A DNA stretch of 6,294 nt, taken from NCBI GenBank assembly GCA_016218465.1, contig JACREA010000208.1, forward strand, positions 1 to 6,294. Reading direction: 5' to 3'. The stretch's first letter is position 1, and each line of letters opens with the position of its first letter. The notes below the pieces were generated by a model. It was not told the DNA's origin and searched no databases. It saw nothing but the letters and a program-made list of their open reading frames with translations. Shown one piece after another: positions 5,779-6,294 of the stretch. Source of the stretch: Nitrosomonadales bacterium. Its GTDB lineage: Bacteria > Pseudomonadota > Gammaproteobacteria > Burkholderiales > Gallionellaceae. The position numbers and the translations under genes were made by a program.

Positions 5779-6273
5779 TTATAAAGTGGGAAGCATGGTT
5801 GCGGCGATCTGTTCCGCCTGCTGCTTGCGATAGCCGGCCAGCTTCTGCGCCAAGGCCGCATCGTTCAACGCCAGCATCGCTACCGCGAACAGTCCGGCAT
5901 TTGCCGCACCTGCTTCGCCGATCGCGAAGGTCGCCACCGGTATACCCTTGGGCATTTGCACGATGGACAGCAGCGAGTCCATCCCCTTCAGGTATTTGGA
6001 CGGAATCGGCACGCCCAGCACCGGCAGCGTGGTCTTGCCGGCAATCACACCTGCCAGATGCGCGGCGCCGCCGGCGCCGGCGATGAAACACTGCACGCCC
6101 TGCGCGCTGGCCTCCTTGATGTAATCGAACAGCAGGCCGGGGGAGCGGTGCGCGGAGATCACCCGTGCGTCATAAGCCACGCCGAAATCCTGCAATGCGC
6201 GCGCGGCCTGCTGCATGATCTCCCAGTCATTGGCGCTGCCCATAATGATGGAAACTAACGGCTTGTTACTCAT
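5779..6273 (-). CDS. purE: N5-CAIR mutase (class I PurE)
   Basis: PurE moves the carboxyl group of N5-CAIR, made by PurK from AIR, ATP and bicarbonate, to give CAIR, the PurC substrate. The 164-residue protein matches class I PurE throughout. MGSANDWEIM (11-20) is the substrate-phosphate loop, VISAHRSPG (38-46) carries the expected catalytic H42, AGAGGAAHLAG (65-75) is the glycine-rich loop, and GVPIPSKYLKGMDSLLSIVQMPKGIPVATFAIGEAGAANAG is highly typical. The SAHRSPG and AAHLAG variants differ slightly from the common SAHRTP and AAHLPG. The ATG at 6273 has a near-perfect ribosome site and homology begins directly after it. It is the first visible gene of the leftward purE-purC-carbonic anhydrase cluster; whether purK or another gene precedes it cannot be seen. 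Local GC is high, 45 of 60 bases at 6061-6120. Confidence 0.97.
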   Translation of the reverse strand: MSNKPLVSIIMGSANDWEIMQQAARALQDFGVAYDARVISAHRSPGLLFDYIKEASAQGVQCFIAGAGGAAHLAGVIAGKTTLPVLGVPIPSKYLKGMDSLLSIVQMPKGIPVATFAIGEAGAANAGLFAVAMLALNDAALAQKLAGYRKQQAEQIAATMLPTL

Positions 6274-6279
6274 GCTCTA

Positions 6280-6288
6280 CACCTCCTT
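6280..6288 (-). promoter_or_regulatory. Very strong ribosome binding site of purE
   Basis: Read leftward the bases are AAGGAGGTG, an almost complete complement of the 16S rRNA 3' end. It ends six bases before the purE ATG, which fixes that start. It is much stronger than any other ribosome site in the window, suggesting purE is translated efficiently and the downstream genes depend on that flow. No promoter is visible because the window ends at 6294. Confidence 0.85.
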
Positions 6289-6294
6289 GTGATA

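Noticed and set aside
5766..5861. Upstream extension of PurC
   Set aside because: It overlaps the purE 3' end, is arginine/proline-rich shadow sequence, and PurC homology starts at 5765.
6061..6085. GC-rich repeat-like run of CCGGCG units
   Set aside because: It is simply the coding for the conserved Gly/Ala-rich loop AGAGGAAH of PurE.

Overview
The window looks like chromosomal housekeeping DNA from a Gram-negative proteobacterium, most likely a betaproteobacterium (possibly a Nitrosomonadales/Gallionellaceae-type organism). This rests on the class I PurE, the roughly 294-residue PurC, two DUF4124 periplasmic proteins, and an ExoA-type exonuclease divergent from pyrE. The genus cannot be read from the sequence. 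No phage genes, transposase, CRISPR array, tRNA or rRNA was seen.

Layout from left to right. (1) Positions 1-1203, + strand: the 3' part of a DUF4124-glutaredoxin protein, then an intact exodeoxyribonuclease III (xth) overlapping it by 4 bases. (2) Positions 1321-2187, - strand: an HDOD-domain protein, convergent with xth, with its own plausible sigma70 promoter. (3) Positions about 2330-2920, - strand: a decayed second exonuclease III gene of the ExoA type. It has two compensating frameshifts, a Gly in place of the catalytic Asp, and no recognisable C-terminus. (4) Positions 2994-4254, + strand: pyrE, then a secreted DUF4124/coiled-coil protein overlapping it by 8 bases. (5) Positions 4255-6273, - strand: purE-purC-beta carbonic anhydrase, a tight three-gene cluster transcribed leftward and tail-to-tail with the DUF4124 gene with no spacer.

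Functionally, the right half combines pyrimidine (PyrE) and purine (PurE, PurC) nucleotide synthesis with a carbonic anhydrase whose product, bicarbonate, feeds the carboxylation step just before PurE. The left half carries base-excision repair (Xth) and a thiol-redox protein. The locus apparently once held two exonuclease III genes and now keeps one.

I found no convincing undescribed system. The observations most worth a second look are the degenerating ExoA gene in the position that crc occupies in Pseudomonas, the coupling of a carbonic anhydrase to purEC, and a hairpin directly in front of the xth start codon.
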